Source of the DNA: Bordetella genomosp. 11
GTDB lineage: Bacteria; Pseudomonadota; Gammaproteobacteria; Burkholderiales; Burkholderiaceae_B
NCBI RefSeq assembly: GCF_002261215.1
Contig: NZ_NEVS01000004.1
Location: forward strand, 1,550,001-1,614,000
Reading direction: 5' to 3'
DNA: 64,000 nt
The first letter of the stretch is position 1. Each line of letters begins with the position of its first letter. The notes beneath the pieces are model-generated. The model searched no databases and had not been told where the DNA came from. It saw only the letters and a program-made list of their open reading frames with translations. Position numbers and translations under genes: made by a program. Below are positions 43,039 through 52,206 of the stretch, one piece after another.

Positions 43039-43860
43039 ATGGCCATGATGCAGAACGACAAGCTTTTCGCCGGCAACATTCCGGAAACCTACGAGCGGCT
43101 GCTGGTGCCGCTGCTGTTCGAGCCTTACGCCAACGACATGGCGGACCGCGTGGCCCGCATACGGTCTCGCGACATCCTGGAGATCGCGGCCGGCACGGGT
43201 GCCCTTACACGCGCGATGGCGGATCGCCTGCCCGCGGACGCGCGCATCGTCGCGTCCGACCTCAATCCCCCGATGCTGGAACGCGCGCAGGCAAGCCTGG
43301 CAAATGATCCGCGCATGACGTGGCAACAGGCGGACGCCCTGGCGCTGCCGTTCGATGCGGCGGCCTTCGACGTCGTGGCGTGCCAGTTCGGCGTGATGTT
43401 CTATCCCGACAAGGTCCAGGGCCATCGCGAAGCCCGCCGCGTCCTGCGACCGGATGGGCGGTATGTCTTCTCCGCATGGGATTCCCTGCGCCATAACCCC
43501 ATCGCGGAAGCGATCGAAGACGCGCTGGCAAGGATGTTTCCGGACAATCCCACTCGCTTCATGTCGCGCACGCCTCATGGCTATTGCGAGCCGGACAAGC
43601 TGCGCGCCGATCTGCGCGAAGCGGGGTTCCAGGCCATCGAGATCGAATCCATCCGGCACAACGCCGAGGCGCCGTCCGTTCACGTGGTCGCGCAGGCCTT
43701 CTGCCAGGGAACGCCCTTGCGCGGGGAAATCGAGGCGCGCGCCCCGGGCGCCGTGGAGCGCGTCACCGACGAGGTCGCGCAGGCCTTGCGGCCGAAGTTC
43801 GGCGACGGCCCGGTGCAATCCACCATCAGTGCGTACCTGGTGACCTGCGGCCAGGCGTGA
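43039..43860 (+). CDS. Class I SAM-dependent methyltransferase
   Basis: The 273-residue protein opens MAMMQNDKLFAGNIPETYERLLVPLLF and carries motif I as ILEIAAGTGALTRAM (about residues 47-61), followed by ASDLNPPML and the VVACQFGVMFYPDK region of UbiE/menaquinone-type Methyltransf_11 proteins. An ATG three residues later is possible. It stands alone between a Bug receptor and a lipoprotein; the substrate is unknown. Confidence 0.78.
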   Translation: MAMMQNDKLFAGNIPETYERLLVPLLFEPYANDMADRVARIRSRDILEIAAGTGALTRAMADRLPADARIVASDLNPPMLERAQASLANDPRMTWQQADALALPFDAAAFDVVACQFGVMFYPDKVQGHREARRVLRPDGRYVFSAWDSLRHNPIAEAIEDALARMFPDNPTRFMSRTPHGYCEPDKLRADLREAGFQAIEIESIRHNAEAPSVHVVAQAFCQGTPLRGEIEARAPGAVERVTDEVAQALRPKFGDGPVQSTISAYLVTCGQA

Positions 43861-43926
43861 TCACAATCGCGCGAGAACCGGTTACCCTTTCGGATCCACC
43901 GACCACGAATCGCCTCCGAAAGCCCC

Positions 43927-44313
43927 ATGAAGACGCTTATCCGTTTCGTCGCCAGCGCATGCCTGTTCGCCGCCCTTGTGGCCTGCTCCTCCACGCCGAG
44001 CATGTCGGACCTCGACTCCGCGGACTACGGTCCGCGTCCCACCGACGCCCAGGTGGCCGAAGGCATCCGCGCCTTGGGCGGAAATGCCGCCGCGGCGCGT
44101 GCCGCGAGCGGCGGCGAGTCCGGCTATCGGCTGAGCACCGGCTGGGCGACGGATCTCGACAATCCCGGCAGCTATATCTACGGCTGGCAGGTGCGTTTCC
44201 AGCAGGATGCCAGCCAGGGCGGCGGCACGGTGACAGCCCTGTTCCACGACGGCGTCCTGATCGCCGCCACGCGGGAGACCGCGAGCCAGGCAGCACCCGT
44301 CCGCCTTAAATAG
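43927..44313 (+). CDS. Small putative lipoprotein
   Basis: The 128-residue protein has a lipoprotein signal peptide with lipobox LVACS (Cys about residue 20). The mature part has the Asp/Ala-rich segment MSDLDSADYGPRP and a Gly-rich tail; no domain is recognised. Its TAG stop is followed by four in-frame TAA codons in a 12-base tandem repeat described separately. Confidence 0.65.
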   Translation: MKTLIRFVASACLFAALVACSSTPSMSDLDSADYGPRPTDAQVAEGIRALGGNAAAARAASGGESGYRLSTGWATDLDNPGSYIYGWQVRFQQDASQGGGTVTALFHDGVLIAATRETASQAAPVRLK

Positions 44314-44314
44314 C

Positions 44315-44362
44315 GCCTGAGATAACGCCTCGGATAAAGCCTTGAATAACGCCTTGGCTAAC
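44315..44362 (+). repeat. Four 12-base tandem repeats with in-frame stop codons
   Basis: GCCTGAGATAAC, GCCTCGGATAAA, GCCTTGAATAAC and GCCTTGGCTAAC run head to tail, starting one base after the TAG stop of the lipoprotein gene. Read in that gene's frame, each unit contains one TAA. Confidence 0.8.
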
Positions 44363-44388
44363 CTCGCGGGTGCCCCGTCGCGCCATTC

Positions 44389-44430
44389 TTGATATCGATC
44401 AAGTCCTGGCCGGCCCCGCGCATCGATAGT
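44389..44430 (+). promoter_or_regulatory. FNR/ANR-type box and class II promoter before the PhaC-like gene
   Basis: TTGATATCGATCAA (44389-44402) is a perfect match to TTGAT-N4-ATCAA. A GATAGT -10-like element lies at 44425-44430, giving the -41.5 spacing of a class II FNR-activated promoter with a transcript start near 44437. Confidence 0.6.
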
Positions 44431-44477
44431 GGCATGGTCGCCGCCGCATGGGCGGCTCGAATCCAGAGGGGCACGCG

Positions 44478-45596
44478 ATGGCGAACAAATCCTCGGTCAA
44501 GTCTTCCGAGCTCTCGCTGCTGAGCGTACCCGCCTTCTGGCCGATGGCGATGGCCAAGGCACTGCTCGACGAGGAGCGCGACCTTTACGCGAAGAACATT
44601 AAGTTCATCGACGAAGAGATCAAGATCCACGCCGAGCTTCGTCCCCGGCTCGCGACGCGCAACCAGGTCCGCCTGGATCTGCGCACGATGATCCTGCGCG
44701 ACTACGGCAGGACGAACGCCGGCATTCCGACATTGGTGAACGCGCCCTACGCCGGGCACACTGCGATGATCGCCGATTATCGGGCGGGACAAAGCCTGAT
44801 CGAGACGCTGCTCGCCAACGGTATCGGCCATGTGGCGCTGACCGACTGGAAGTCGGCGACGCCCGATATGAAGGACCTGGAAATCGACAACTATCTCGCG
44901 GAACTCGTCGTCGCGATCGACGATCTGGGCGGGCGGGTCAACCTGGTAGGGCTATGCCAGGGGGGATGGACCTCCGCGATGATCGCGGCGCGGTTTCCGG
45001 AGAAAGTGAACGCACTGGTCCTCGCGGGCGCGCCCATCGATACGGACGCCGGCAACGGTCCCATCAGGCGCATGGTGCACGAATCCCCCCTCTCCTTCTA
45101 CGAGCAGCTCGTTGCCCTGGGAGGCGGCCTGATGCAGGGGCGGCTGATGCTGCGCGGATGGAAAAACATGCATCCCGTGGAACACTACCTGCAGGATCAC
45201 GTCGACCTTTACGAGCATATCGATGACCCGGCGTACCTGGCCAAGGAAGAGGCGTTCGAAAGGTGGTATGAAAACCCGCTCGATCTTCCCGGCCGCTGGT
45301 ATCTGCAGGTCATCCAGCAGATCTTCCAGGAAAATCGCCTGGCCAAGGGCACCTTCGTCGGCCTGGGCCGCAAACTGAACCTTCACGACATAAGCTGCCC
45401 GACATACCTGCTGGCAGGCGCGACCGACGATATCACCACCCCCGAGCAGGTTCTCGACGCGCGCAAGTACATCGGGACATCCGCGCAGCGCATCGTCTCG
45501 CAGACCGTACCCGGAGGCCACATCGGCCTTTTCATGGGCGGCCGCACGCTGAAGGAATGCTGGCCCGGGATCGCTCGATGGATCGCGGGGCAATAG
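44478..45596 (+). CDS. PhaC-like alpha/beta-hydrolase-fold protein
   Basis: From the ATG at 44478 (AGAGGGGCACG region as ribosome site) the product is 372 residues. The elbow motif is GLCQGG with Cys160, the G-x-C-x-G of polyhydroxyalkanoate synthases rather than the GxSxG of lipases. The protein is shorter than class I PhaC (about 590) and nearer to class III/short PhaC-like proteins; a C-terminal VPGGHIGLF gives the catalytic histidine region. No phaA, phaB, phasin or phaR is adjacent. A class II FNR-type promoter precedes it, pointing to low-oxygen expression. Confidence 0.75.
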   Translation: MANKSSVKSSELSLLSVPAFWPMAMAKALLDEERDLYAKNIKFIDEEIKIHAELRPRLATRNQVRLDLRTMILRDYGRTNAGIPTLVNAPYAGHTAMIADYRAGQSLIETLLANGIGHVALTDWKSATPDMKDLEIDNYLAELVVAIDDLGGRVNLVGLCQGGWTSAMIAARFPEKVNALVLAGAPIDTDAGNGPIRRMVHESPLSFYEQLVALGGGLMQGRLMLRGWKNMHPVEHYLQDHVDLYEHIDDPAYLAKEEAFERWYENPLDLPGRWYLQVIQQIFQENRLAKGTFVGLGRKLNLHDISCPTYLLAGATDDITTPEQVLDARKYIGTSAQRIVSQTVPGGHIGLFMGGRTLKECWPGIARWIAGQ

Positions 45597-45646
45597 CGGA
45601 TCTTCGGCAGGCTACCCGGGGCAAGGCGGCATCCGCGCATCGCGGC

Positions 45647-47338
45647 CTACACCAGCGCCACGATGACGGCCCCGCACGTCGTCAGAAGAATATTGGAAGT
45701 GGCATATGGGACCGTGTAGCCCAGAACCGGTATCCGGCTTCCGGCCTTTTCCTGTAGCGCCGCCAATGCCGCGGTGAAGGTCTGCGCCCCCGCCAGGGCG
45801 CCAAGCAGCAGCAAGGGATTCATCTTGAGCACGTAGCGGCCGACCAACAATGCCGCCAGCATCGGCGTCACGGTGACGGCCATGCCGGCCAACACAAGCC
45901 CCACGCCCAGCTCTTTGACGGCGCGGACAAACTCAGGCCCCGCCTGCAATCCCGCCCCCGCCACGAAGGCCGCCAGTCCAAAAGTGATCATGAAGTCCAG
46001 TGCGGGCTGCGGTATTTCTCCCATTTTGGGTCGTACCGTGCGCAGCCAGCCGAACAGCAAACCGGCCAGCAGGACGCCGACACTGGCGCCCAGGGTAAGC
46101 TTCAAGGCACCGATGTCGAGGTAAGGCAGCCCGATAAGCGCGCCGATGAGGATGCCGAATCCCAGTATGGACAGGTTCGTCGACGTGGCAGGACGCAATG
46201 GCTGCCCCATTTCGGTGGCGACCCGTTCGACGGCGTGCATGGGCCCCACCAATTCGACGATGTCGCCGCGGTTCAGCCGGGTCGATGCGCCGAACGGTAT
46301 ATCCTGGCCGCCACGCGTCAGCGATCGCATGCCGACGCCGCGCAGATCCAGGATCTTGCCTTCCACGAGGTCCTTCAGGGTCGGTCCGCAGATCGCCTTG
46401 CTGGTTATCATGACCCTTAGAATCTCTACCGGAAAATCCAGCAGCGAAGGTTCGTGCAGTTCCTTGCCGAACATCGGTCCCACCGTCACCATCGCTTCGG
46501 TACGGCCATGGACGACGACCACGTCGCCCGGCAGCAGCACGGCGTCAGGCCGCACCTCGATATCGCTGTCCCCCCTGCGCAATCGCTCCACGAAATAGCG
46601 ATACCCGGGACAGGCGTGCTCGGACTCGTCCACGCGCTTGCCGTTGAAGGCCGCGTTGGGTTGCACAAGGTAGGCCCTGGCCGCGAACTTCTGGTACCCC
46701 GAAAGCACGCCTTCGACGCTGGTCTTGATACCGTATTGCTCCTCCAGCAAGGCGGCTTCCTTGCGCAGGTCTATGCGGAAGATCCTGGGAGCCACCACAC
46801 TGAGGAAAATGATGGGACCGATCGCCCCGAACACATACGTCAAGGCATCGGCAACCGCGACATGGCTTGCCAGCAGCTTCTGCATGTCCGCCGGAATCGG
46901 CAGGTCCATGATGGCGCCGGTCGCGGTACCCATGACGGATGATTGCGTCAGCGCGCCGCCGAACAGGCCCGCCGTCATGCCGGCATCCAGGCGCAGCAGG
47001 CGCCCCATCCCCAGGGCCACGGCGACGGCCACCACGGTAACCACGATCGATAGGGCCATGGGTTTGAGGCCATCCCGCTTGAGGGCCTGGAAGAACTGCG
47101 GCCCGGCCGAATAGCCATTGGCGAAGAGGAACAGATAGAACAGGCTCCAGCGCAACTCGCGGTTGATCTCGACGTGGGCCTGCCCGATGACCAGGCCCGC
47201 GATCAGGGCGCCGCTCACGGTGCCCAGGGAGAACGAACCGAATTTGATATTGCCCAGGACATAGCCCACCGGGACGGCGACGAACATCGCGAGTTCCGGC
47301 GATCCGCGCAGCAGCGTCCCGATCCAGTCCAATGACAT
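45647..47338 (-). CDS. AspT/YidE-family membrane exchanger, second copy
   Basis: The 563-residue protein has the AspT layout: two bundles of four to five membrane helices separated by a cytosolic region with two TrkA-C (RCK_C)-type domains. Gly-rich AspT motifs are visible (FAAVFVAG, GGALTQSSVMGTATGAI, GALAGAQTFTAAL). It lies 27 bases after a paralogous gene, with AGGAGG before its ATG. The AspT family exchanges aspartate for alanine in Tetragenococcus; here, next to a decarboxylase gene, a substrate/product antiport is likely. Confidence 0.82.
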   Translation of the reverse strand: MSLDWIGTLLRGSPELAMFVAVPVGYVLGNIKFGSFSLGTVSGALIAGLVIGQAHVEINRELRWSLFYLFLFANGYSAGPQFFQALKRDGLKPMALSIVVTVVAVAVALGMGRLLRLDAGMTAGLFGGALTQSSVMGTATGAIMDLPIPADMQKLLASHVAVADALTYVFGAIGPIIFLSVVAPRIFRIDLRKEAALLEEQYGIKTSVEGVLSGYQKFAARAYLVQPNAAFNGKRVDESEHACPGYRYFVERLRRGDSDIEVRPDAVLLPGDVVVVHGRTEAMVTVGPMFGKELHEPSLLDFPVEILRVMITSKAICGPTLKDLVEGKILDLRGVGMRSLTRGGQDIPFGASTRLNRGDIVELVGPMHAVERVATEMGQPLRPATSTNLSILGFGILIGALIGLPYLDIGALKLTLGASVGVLLAGLLFGWLRTVRPKMGEIPQPALDFMITFGLAAFVAGAGLQAGPEFVRAVKELGVGLVLAGMAVTVTPMLAALLVGRYVLKMNPLLLLGALAGAQTFTAALAALQEKAGSRIPVLGYTVPYATSNILLTTCGAVIVALV

Positions 47339-47365
47339 GGCGCCTCCTGGCCGGTGATGTAACGC

Positions 47366-49072
47366 CTAGTGCGCCAGAACCATCGCGAAATAGCCGAAGA
47401 TGGTAAGGAGTACGCCGGAGACCGCATACGCCACCGGGAATCCGATCCAGGGCACGGAACTATCGATTTCCTTCGCCGCCTCCCGACATGGGCCGGAATG
47501 GCTGCGCGCCCCCGCCGTCACCCCCATCAATACCGCGGGATTCGTCTTGAACACGTGGTAGCCGATTGCCCAGACGATGAATGGCGGCACGGTACAGGCA
47601 ACGAAGCCGACAAGGAAAATCTTCAGCGCGATTGCGCCGGTTAATTGTTCCAGTAGCGTCGAGCCGGCGTTCAGGCCGACGATGGCGACGAACACGACCA
47701 GTCCAAGATCCTCCAGGATATTGCGCGCCGCATTGGGCGTGCTGCCGAAAAAACGCAGACGCGACGATAAGGATGCGACGACGATGCCGGACACCAGCAA
47801 GCCGCCGGCATTGCCCAGGCCCACCTTGCTGCCGAAGGCGGGAAACTCGATCTTGCCGATCAGAAAGCCCAGGATCATGCCGGCGGCCAGCGTCAGCAAG
47901 TCGGTTGCCGTGCTCGGCCGGGCCACGATCCCGAAGATCTCCCCGGCCCGCTGCACGGCCGGCTTCAGGCCGGTGATGAAAAGCACATCGCGCCGCTTCA
48001 GCGTGGTCTCCAGACCTATCGGCATGGGCACCCCCGAGCGCTCGATCTTGGTCAGCTGTACCTGGCCGGCAATGTCGGAGTCGCGGAAGGACTTGAGCGT
48101 CCTGCCCACGACGTCCTTGGAGGTGACGAGAATCTCGGCCTGGTCCATGGGAACGCTCAATGCCTTTTGGTCGGGGACTTCCGGGCCCAGCAATCCCATC
48201 TTCCCGGTCAGCGATTCCAGGCGCCCGCCAAGCGCCACGACATCGCCTTGTCGCAGGACCAGTTCGGGATCGGCGCCCAGGGATTCGTCGCCACGCCTGA
48301 CGTTGGCTACCCGGTACTCGGGATTGGTTTCGCGAAACTGCCTGATGCTCTTGCCCGCGACTTCCGGATTCTCGAGCCGGTATGCCCGCAATCCGCCGGC
48401 GCGGTAGCCCGACAACCCGGCCTCGTCGACATTCCTTACGCCCACCTCCGCTTCATATTGCTTGGCGGCGCCCTTCGCGTCCAGGCCCCACCAGCGCGGA
48501 AGGTATTTGACGATCAGAATGATGCCCACCGTACCCCAGATGTACGTAATGCCGTAGGACAGCGCGATCATGCCGGTAGCCGCCGTCGGCGTCGTCCCGG
48601 GCGGCAGCGTGACGACGCCGTCAACGATGGCTTGCTCCGCCGAGCCTATCGCCGCGGACATCGTCTGGCTGCCCGCCAGGATGCCGCCGGCCGCACCCAC
48701 CGGCAGATCCGCCCAGATAACCCCCAGGACGACGATCGCCAGGCCGAGGACAGGCGCGAGCACCGCCAGGAAGGTAAAGCGCAGGCTGTCACGGCCCAGG
48801 CTGTTGATGAACGACGGCCCGACCCGCAGCCCGACGCCGTACATGAACAGATAGTAGAAAAGCAGCCGAACGAAGTTGTCCAGCTGCAGCTTGATGCCAT
48901 AGGTCGAGGCCCAGATCGACAGGATCGCCCCGACGACGACGGCGCCCGCCACCATGCCCAAACCATATCCCTTGATGGTGAGCCGCCCCAGCCAGACCGA
49001 CAGTCCGACCGTGAAGAACAACAATATGTAGGGATTTGCCTTAAGGAAGCCGAAGAACCATTCCATGACCAT
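47366..49072 (-). CDS. aspT: AspT-type aspartate:alanine exchanger family protein
   Basis: The 568-residue protein opens MVMEWFFGFLKANPYILLFF and has the same two membrane halves with intervening TrkA-C domains as its neighbour. The motifs GILAGSQTMSAAIGSAEQAI and GVTAGARSHSGPCREA are the paired AspT signatures. It follows the large decarboxylase by 72 bases, so exchange of the decarboxylase's amino-acid substrate for its product is the natural inference, giving proton motive force and pH protection. Confidence 0.85.
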   Translation of the reverse strand: MVMEWFFGFLKANPYILLFFTVGLSVWLGRLTIKGYGLGMVAGAVVVGAILSIWASTYGIKLQLDNFVRLLFYYLFMYGVGLRVGPSFINSLGRDSLRFTFLAVLAPVLGLAIVVLGVIWADLPVGAAGGILAGSQTMSAAIGSAEQAIVDGVVTLPPGTTPTAATGMIALSYGITYIWGTVGIILIVKYLPRWWGLDAKGAAKQYEAEVGVRNVDEAGLSGYRAGGLRAYRLENPEVAGKSIRQFRETNPEYRVANVRRGDESLGADPELVLRQGDVVALGGRLESLTGKMGLLGPEVPDQKALSVPMDQAEILVTSKDVVGRTLKSFRDSDIAGQVQLTKIERSGVPMPIGLETTLKRRDVLFITGLKPAVQRAGEIFGIVARPSTATDLLTLAAGMILGFLIGKIEFPAFGSKVGLGNAGGLLVSGIVVASLSSRLRFFGSTPNAARNILEDLGLVVFVAIVGLNAGSTLLEQLTGAIALKIFLVGFVACTVPPFIVWAIGYHVFKTNPAVLMGVTAGARSHSGPCREAAKEIDSSVPWIGFPVAYAVSGVLLTIFGYFAMVLAH

Positions 49073-49144
49073 TTCTCCTTGATTTTCTGGACAGGGTCCC
49101 GGCCGCGGGGGCCGGGTGCATGGCTGACAGGCGTATCCGGCGGC

Positions 49145-51898
49145 CTAGCTGGCCCGGTCGACCCGCTCGATGGCCGTAGGCTTGATCAGTTTGATTCCTC
49201 GCGTGGCGTTGTAGCCGTGGATCTCCTTCACATCGAGCTTGCGCATGAACTCGATCGTGTCGGCATCGATGATCTGCCCTGGCACCATGATCGGAAAGCC
49301 CGGCGGATAGGGAATAACGAAGTTCGCCGAAACCAGTTCCGGCCCGTCGCGCAGGCGGTCATCCAAGGCTTTGCCGGCCAGCGGGAGGTACTCGCATTCG
49401 TCCTCGTTGTAGGCCGCGAAGAAGGCGGTTCGCATATTCCCCTCGCGCGTGGCGCCGGCGGGATCGTCGCGATAGCCATCGTGGAAACGGCTGAAGTTCG
49501 GCAGGTTCGGGACGTCTTCCATCAGGCTCTTGACCCTGGCCGCGAAGGCGGCGCGCCCGGCATCGCCTTCTTCCTTCAGACTGGCCTCGATCTCCTCCGA
49601 TATCTCGAGCAAGACCTTGATAAGCAGCGCTACATCGCTGCGGGTATTGTTGATATTGCTTTGCAGCAGCACGCTATTGCGCGAGGTCTTGTTCAGCTGG
49701 ATGTTGTAGCGGGACGCCAGCAGGTTCTTGAAAGCCGTGCCGTCGTAGCCGGCCGTGCCGCATACGAGCGTCAAGCGGGTCGGGTCCAGGCAGAACTCAT
49801 CGTCCATCAGCGCTTTCGCGGCGGTAAACCAGTTGGCGCCCGGTTCGAGGTAGTCGACGAAGCCGGATTCCCGGAACTCCCGCGGGACCATCCGGTCGGC
49901 ACCGAGCACGCTGAAATACTTCGAGATCAGCGGATGCTGCGCTACTTCCCTTCGGATCGCCAGCGCGATTTCGATCGACCGCATGACCAGTTCGTAGCCT
50001 TCCAGCTCCATCTGCCGGCGCGCGACGTCCAGCGAGCCGATAATCTGCGCGTTGGGCGAGGTCGAGGCATGGATGAACACTGCCTCGCGGAAGGCCGAGA
50101 CATGACGGTTGTAGTCCTCGTCGCGGACGGCAACGATCGAACCTTGCCGCAGGCTCGACATCGATTTGTGTACGGAATCCGTTTCATAGACACGTATGCG
50201 GATCTTGCGGGGGTCGGGCACGAGCCTGCGGTCGAGCAGGCCGGGATCTTTCGGATCCAGGTCCTCGCCCAATTCCTGGGCCTGCGCCTCCCAGGCTTTC
50301 AGCGCGGCGGGATCGTCGCGCCACTGTTCCAGCGCCGCGGCAGCGCCCATGGCCGTACGCGGTCTCAGGAAAGGCGACCAGCGGGCGAAGCCGAACCAGG
50401 CTTCGTCCCACAGGAAGATCAGGTCCGGCTTGATGGCCAGGCACTCCTCCATCACCCGGCGGGTGTTGTAAATATGGCCATCGAAGGTGCAGTTGGTCAG
50501 CGTGATCATCGCCACCCGGTCGAGCCGGCCGGCCGCCTTCAAATCCAGCAGTGCCTGCTTGATGGTGCGCAGCGGCACCGCGCCGTACATCGAGTACTCC
50601 ATCATCGGGAAGGCCTCGACATAGAACGGCTGCGCGCCGGATAGGACCATGCCGTAGTGATGCGATTTGTGGCAGTTGCGGTCGACGATGACGATGTCGC
50701 CCGGCCGGGTCACCGCCTGGTAGACCATCTTGTTCGAAGTCGACGTGCCGTTGGTCACGAAGAACACATGGTCCGCGCCCACCGCGCGCGCGAACTTTTC
50801 CTGGGCGAGCTTGATGTTGCCGGTGGGCTCGAGCATGCTGTCCAGGCCTCCCGTCGTGGCGGATGTCTCCGCCAGGAATAGGTTCAAGCCATAGAACTCG
50901 CCGAAATCCCGGATCCAGTTGGACTTGATGATGGACTTTCCGCGCGCGATCGGCAGCGCATGGAAGGTGCCGATGGGCCGCATCGCGTAACGCTTCAGGT
51001 TGTCGAAGTGCGGCGTGGCGTAGCGCTCGAGTATCCCTTCCAGGATATTCAGATGCAGCTCCATGGGTTCTTCGACCTCGTAGAACACCCTGCGGATCAT
51101 CGATGCGGCCCGATCGCCGGCCAGCTGTTCGACCTTTCTGTCGGTCAACAGATAGATATCCAGTTCCGGACGCATACCCTTGAGCAACCGGGCCAGCCTG
51201 ACACCGACCTCCTGCGGCGCGGTCGAAGACGTGTCCAGATGCTTGTAGACATCCAGGAAGTCCCGCAGCAAAGGCACGTCATGCTGGGACGGGACCGGTA
51301 TGCCATCGTAGATGACCACCGCCTCGATCTTGCCATTCAGGACAGCGGCCAGGCAGGCATCCTCCAGGCTGCCCACCATGACCGGCTCGTAGATCATGGC
51401 GTCGTCGGGCCGCCGCAAATGACGGATTTCCTGTGCCAGCATGGCAAGCCGGGCAGCCGGCGCCGGCGTCACGAACATCGTTTCGAAGTACGGACGCCGC
51501 GGGCCGCCCCCGCCCAGGCCCGGCGGCATGCGATCAGGGACGTCTTCGGGCGTTTCCTCCGCGGCTTCCCATTCGCCGCTGTCGTAGCGATACCTTCCCG
51601 ACAACAAGGCATTGCTCATCCTCAGGATCAGCCGCGCGGCCGCCATCGCATCGCCTTCGCTTATCCGTTCATCCAGTATGCGGAGCAAGTGCGCGCCCGG
51701 ATAGGCGAAATAGCTTTCCATGGGACGCACGGCGGCCAGCGCTTCCTGTACTGGCGTGCTGTCCTGCCGCTTGCCCGCCCGAAGTTCCGCCGCCCAGACC
51801 TGGACCTTGGCATTCAGGTCCCGCCAACGGTCCATCCGCGCGGCGGAATTCGCAAACAGGTGGTCCAGTCGTTGGGTCTCTGTCGCTTTATCTTTCAT
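49145..51898 (-). CDS. Large PLP-dependent Orn/Lys/Arg-type decarboxylase
   Basis: From the ATG at 51898 (AGGAGA ribosome site) the product is 917 residues, longer than inducible LdcI/SpeF/AdiA (about 710-760). The PLP lysine is Lys578 in TDSVHKSMS, with the family NGTSTSNKMV and VDRNCHKSHHYG segments. The N-terminal wing domain carries about 250 residues. Two AspT-type exchangers follow it, so it probably decarboxylates an amino acid whose product is exported in exchange; which amino acid is unclear. A 14-base palindrome lies just upstream of its ribosome site. Confidence 0.83.
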   Translation of the reverse strand: MKDKATETQRLDHLFANSAARMDRWRDLNAKVQVWAAELRAGKRQDSTPVQEALAAVRPMESYFAYPGAHLLRILDERISEGDAMAAARLILRMSNALLSGRYRYDSGEWEAAEETPEDVPDRMPPGLGGGGPRRPYFETMFVTPAPAARLAMLAQEIRHLRRPDDAMIYEPVMVGSLEDACLAAVLNGKIEAVVIYDGIPVPSQHDVPLLRDFLDVYKHLDTSSTAPQEVGVRLARLLKGMRPELDIYLLTDRKVEQLAGDRAASMIRRVFYEVEEPMELHLNILEGILERYATPHFDNLKRYAMRPIGTFHALPIARGKSIIKSNWIRDFGEFYGLNLFLAETSATTGGLDSMLEPTGNIKLAQEKFARAVGADHVFFVTNGTSTSNKMVYQAVTRPGDIVIVDRNCHKSHHYGMVLSGAQPFYVEAFPMMEYSMYGAVPLRTIKQALLDLKAAGRLDRVAMITLTNCTFDGHIYNTRRVMEECLAIKPDLIFLWDEAWFGFARWSPFLRPRTAMGAAAALEQWRDDPAALKAWEAQAQELGEDLDPKDPGLLDRRLVPDPRKIRIRVYETDSVHKSMSSLRQGSIVAVRDEDYNRHVSAFREAVFIHASTSPNAQIIGSLDVARRQMELEGYELVMRSIEIALAIRREVAQHPLISKYFSVLGADRMVPREFRESGFVDYLEPGANWFTAAKALMDDEFCLDPTRLTLVCGTAGYDGTAFKNLLASRYNIQLNKTSRNSVLLQSNINNTRSDVALLIKVLLEISEEIEASLKEEGDAGRAAFAARVKSLMEDVPNLPNFSRFHDGYRDDPAGATREGNMRTAFFAAYNEDECEYLPLAGKALDDRLRDGPELVSANFVIPYPPGFPIMVPGQIIDADTIEFMRKLDVKEIHGYNATRGIKLIKPTAIERVDRAS

Positions 51899-51915
51899 GG
51901 AATGTCTCCTGCACT

Positions 51916-51929
51916 TCCGGAGCTCCGGA
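51916..51929. promoter_or_regulatory. Palindrome in front of the decarboxylase gene
   Basis: TCCGGAGCTCCGGA is a 14-base perfect palindrome about 18 bases before the decarboxylase ATG (minus strand), overlapping or just preceding its ribosome site. It may be an operator or leader hairpin. Confidence 0.35.
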
Positions 51930-52206
51930 TACACATCCCCGGAGGCTCTACAAGAACTTCCCGCAAATAGGAACCATGTCTTGCCGCCGCATACGAGCTG
52001 ACTGGCGCCACGACATGACGCCAGCACAAGCCGCCAACGCCCCGGACGCGCGCCGGCGTGGGCGCGATGGGGTCGGGATCATCCAGGGGATTGCGCTTTG
52101 GGAGGCGAGAACGGCGGCCACGCCCTCTTCGCTAAAAGATGCGAGGCGTGCCGTCTCGCACAATGCCGGCGATACCCCCCGAGGGAGAGGTATCCGGAGG
52201 ACTCGC

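Noticed and set aside
48167..50644. An open frame of about 825 codons on the plus strand across aspT and the decarboxylase gene
   Set aside because: It lies antisense to two genes with clear motifs. Its product is rich in Arg, Gln and His, as expected for shadow frames of GC-rich DNA.
49145..51898. Assignment of the decarboxylase as arginine, lysine or ornithine specific
   Set aside because: The PLP motif is clear but the specificity residues cannot be judged by eye, and the adjacent AspT transporters suggest another possibility.
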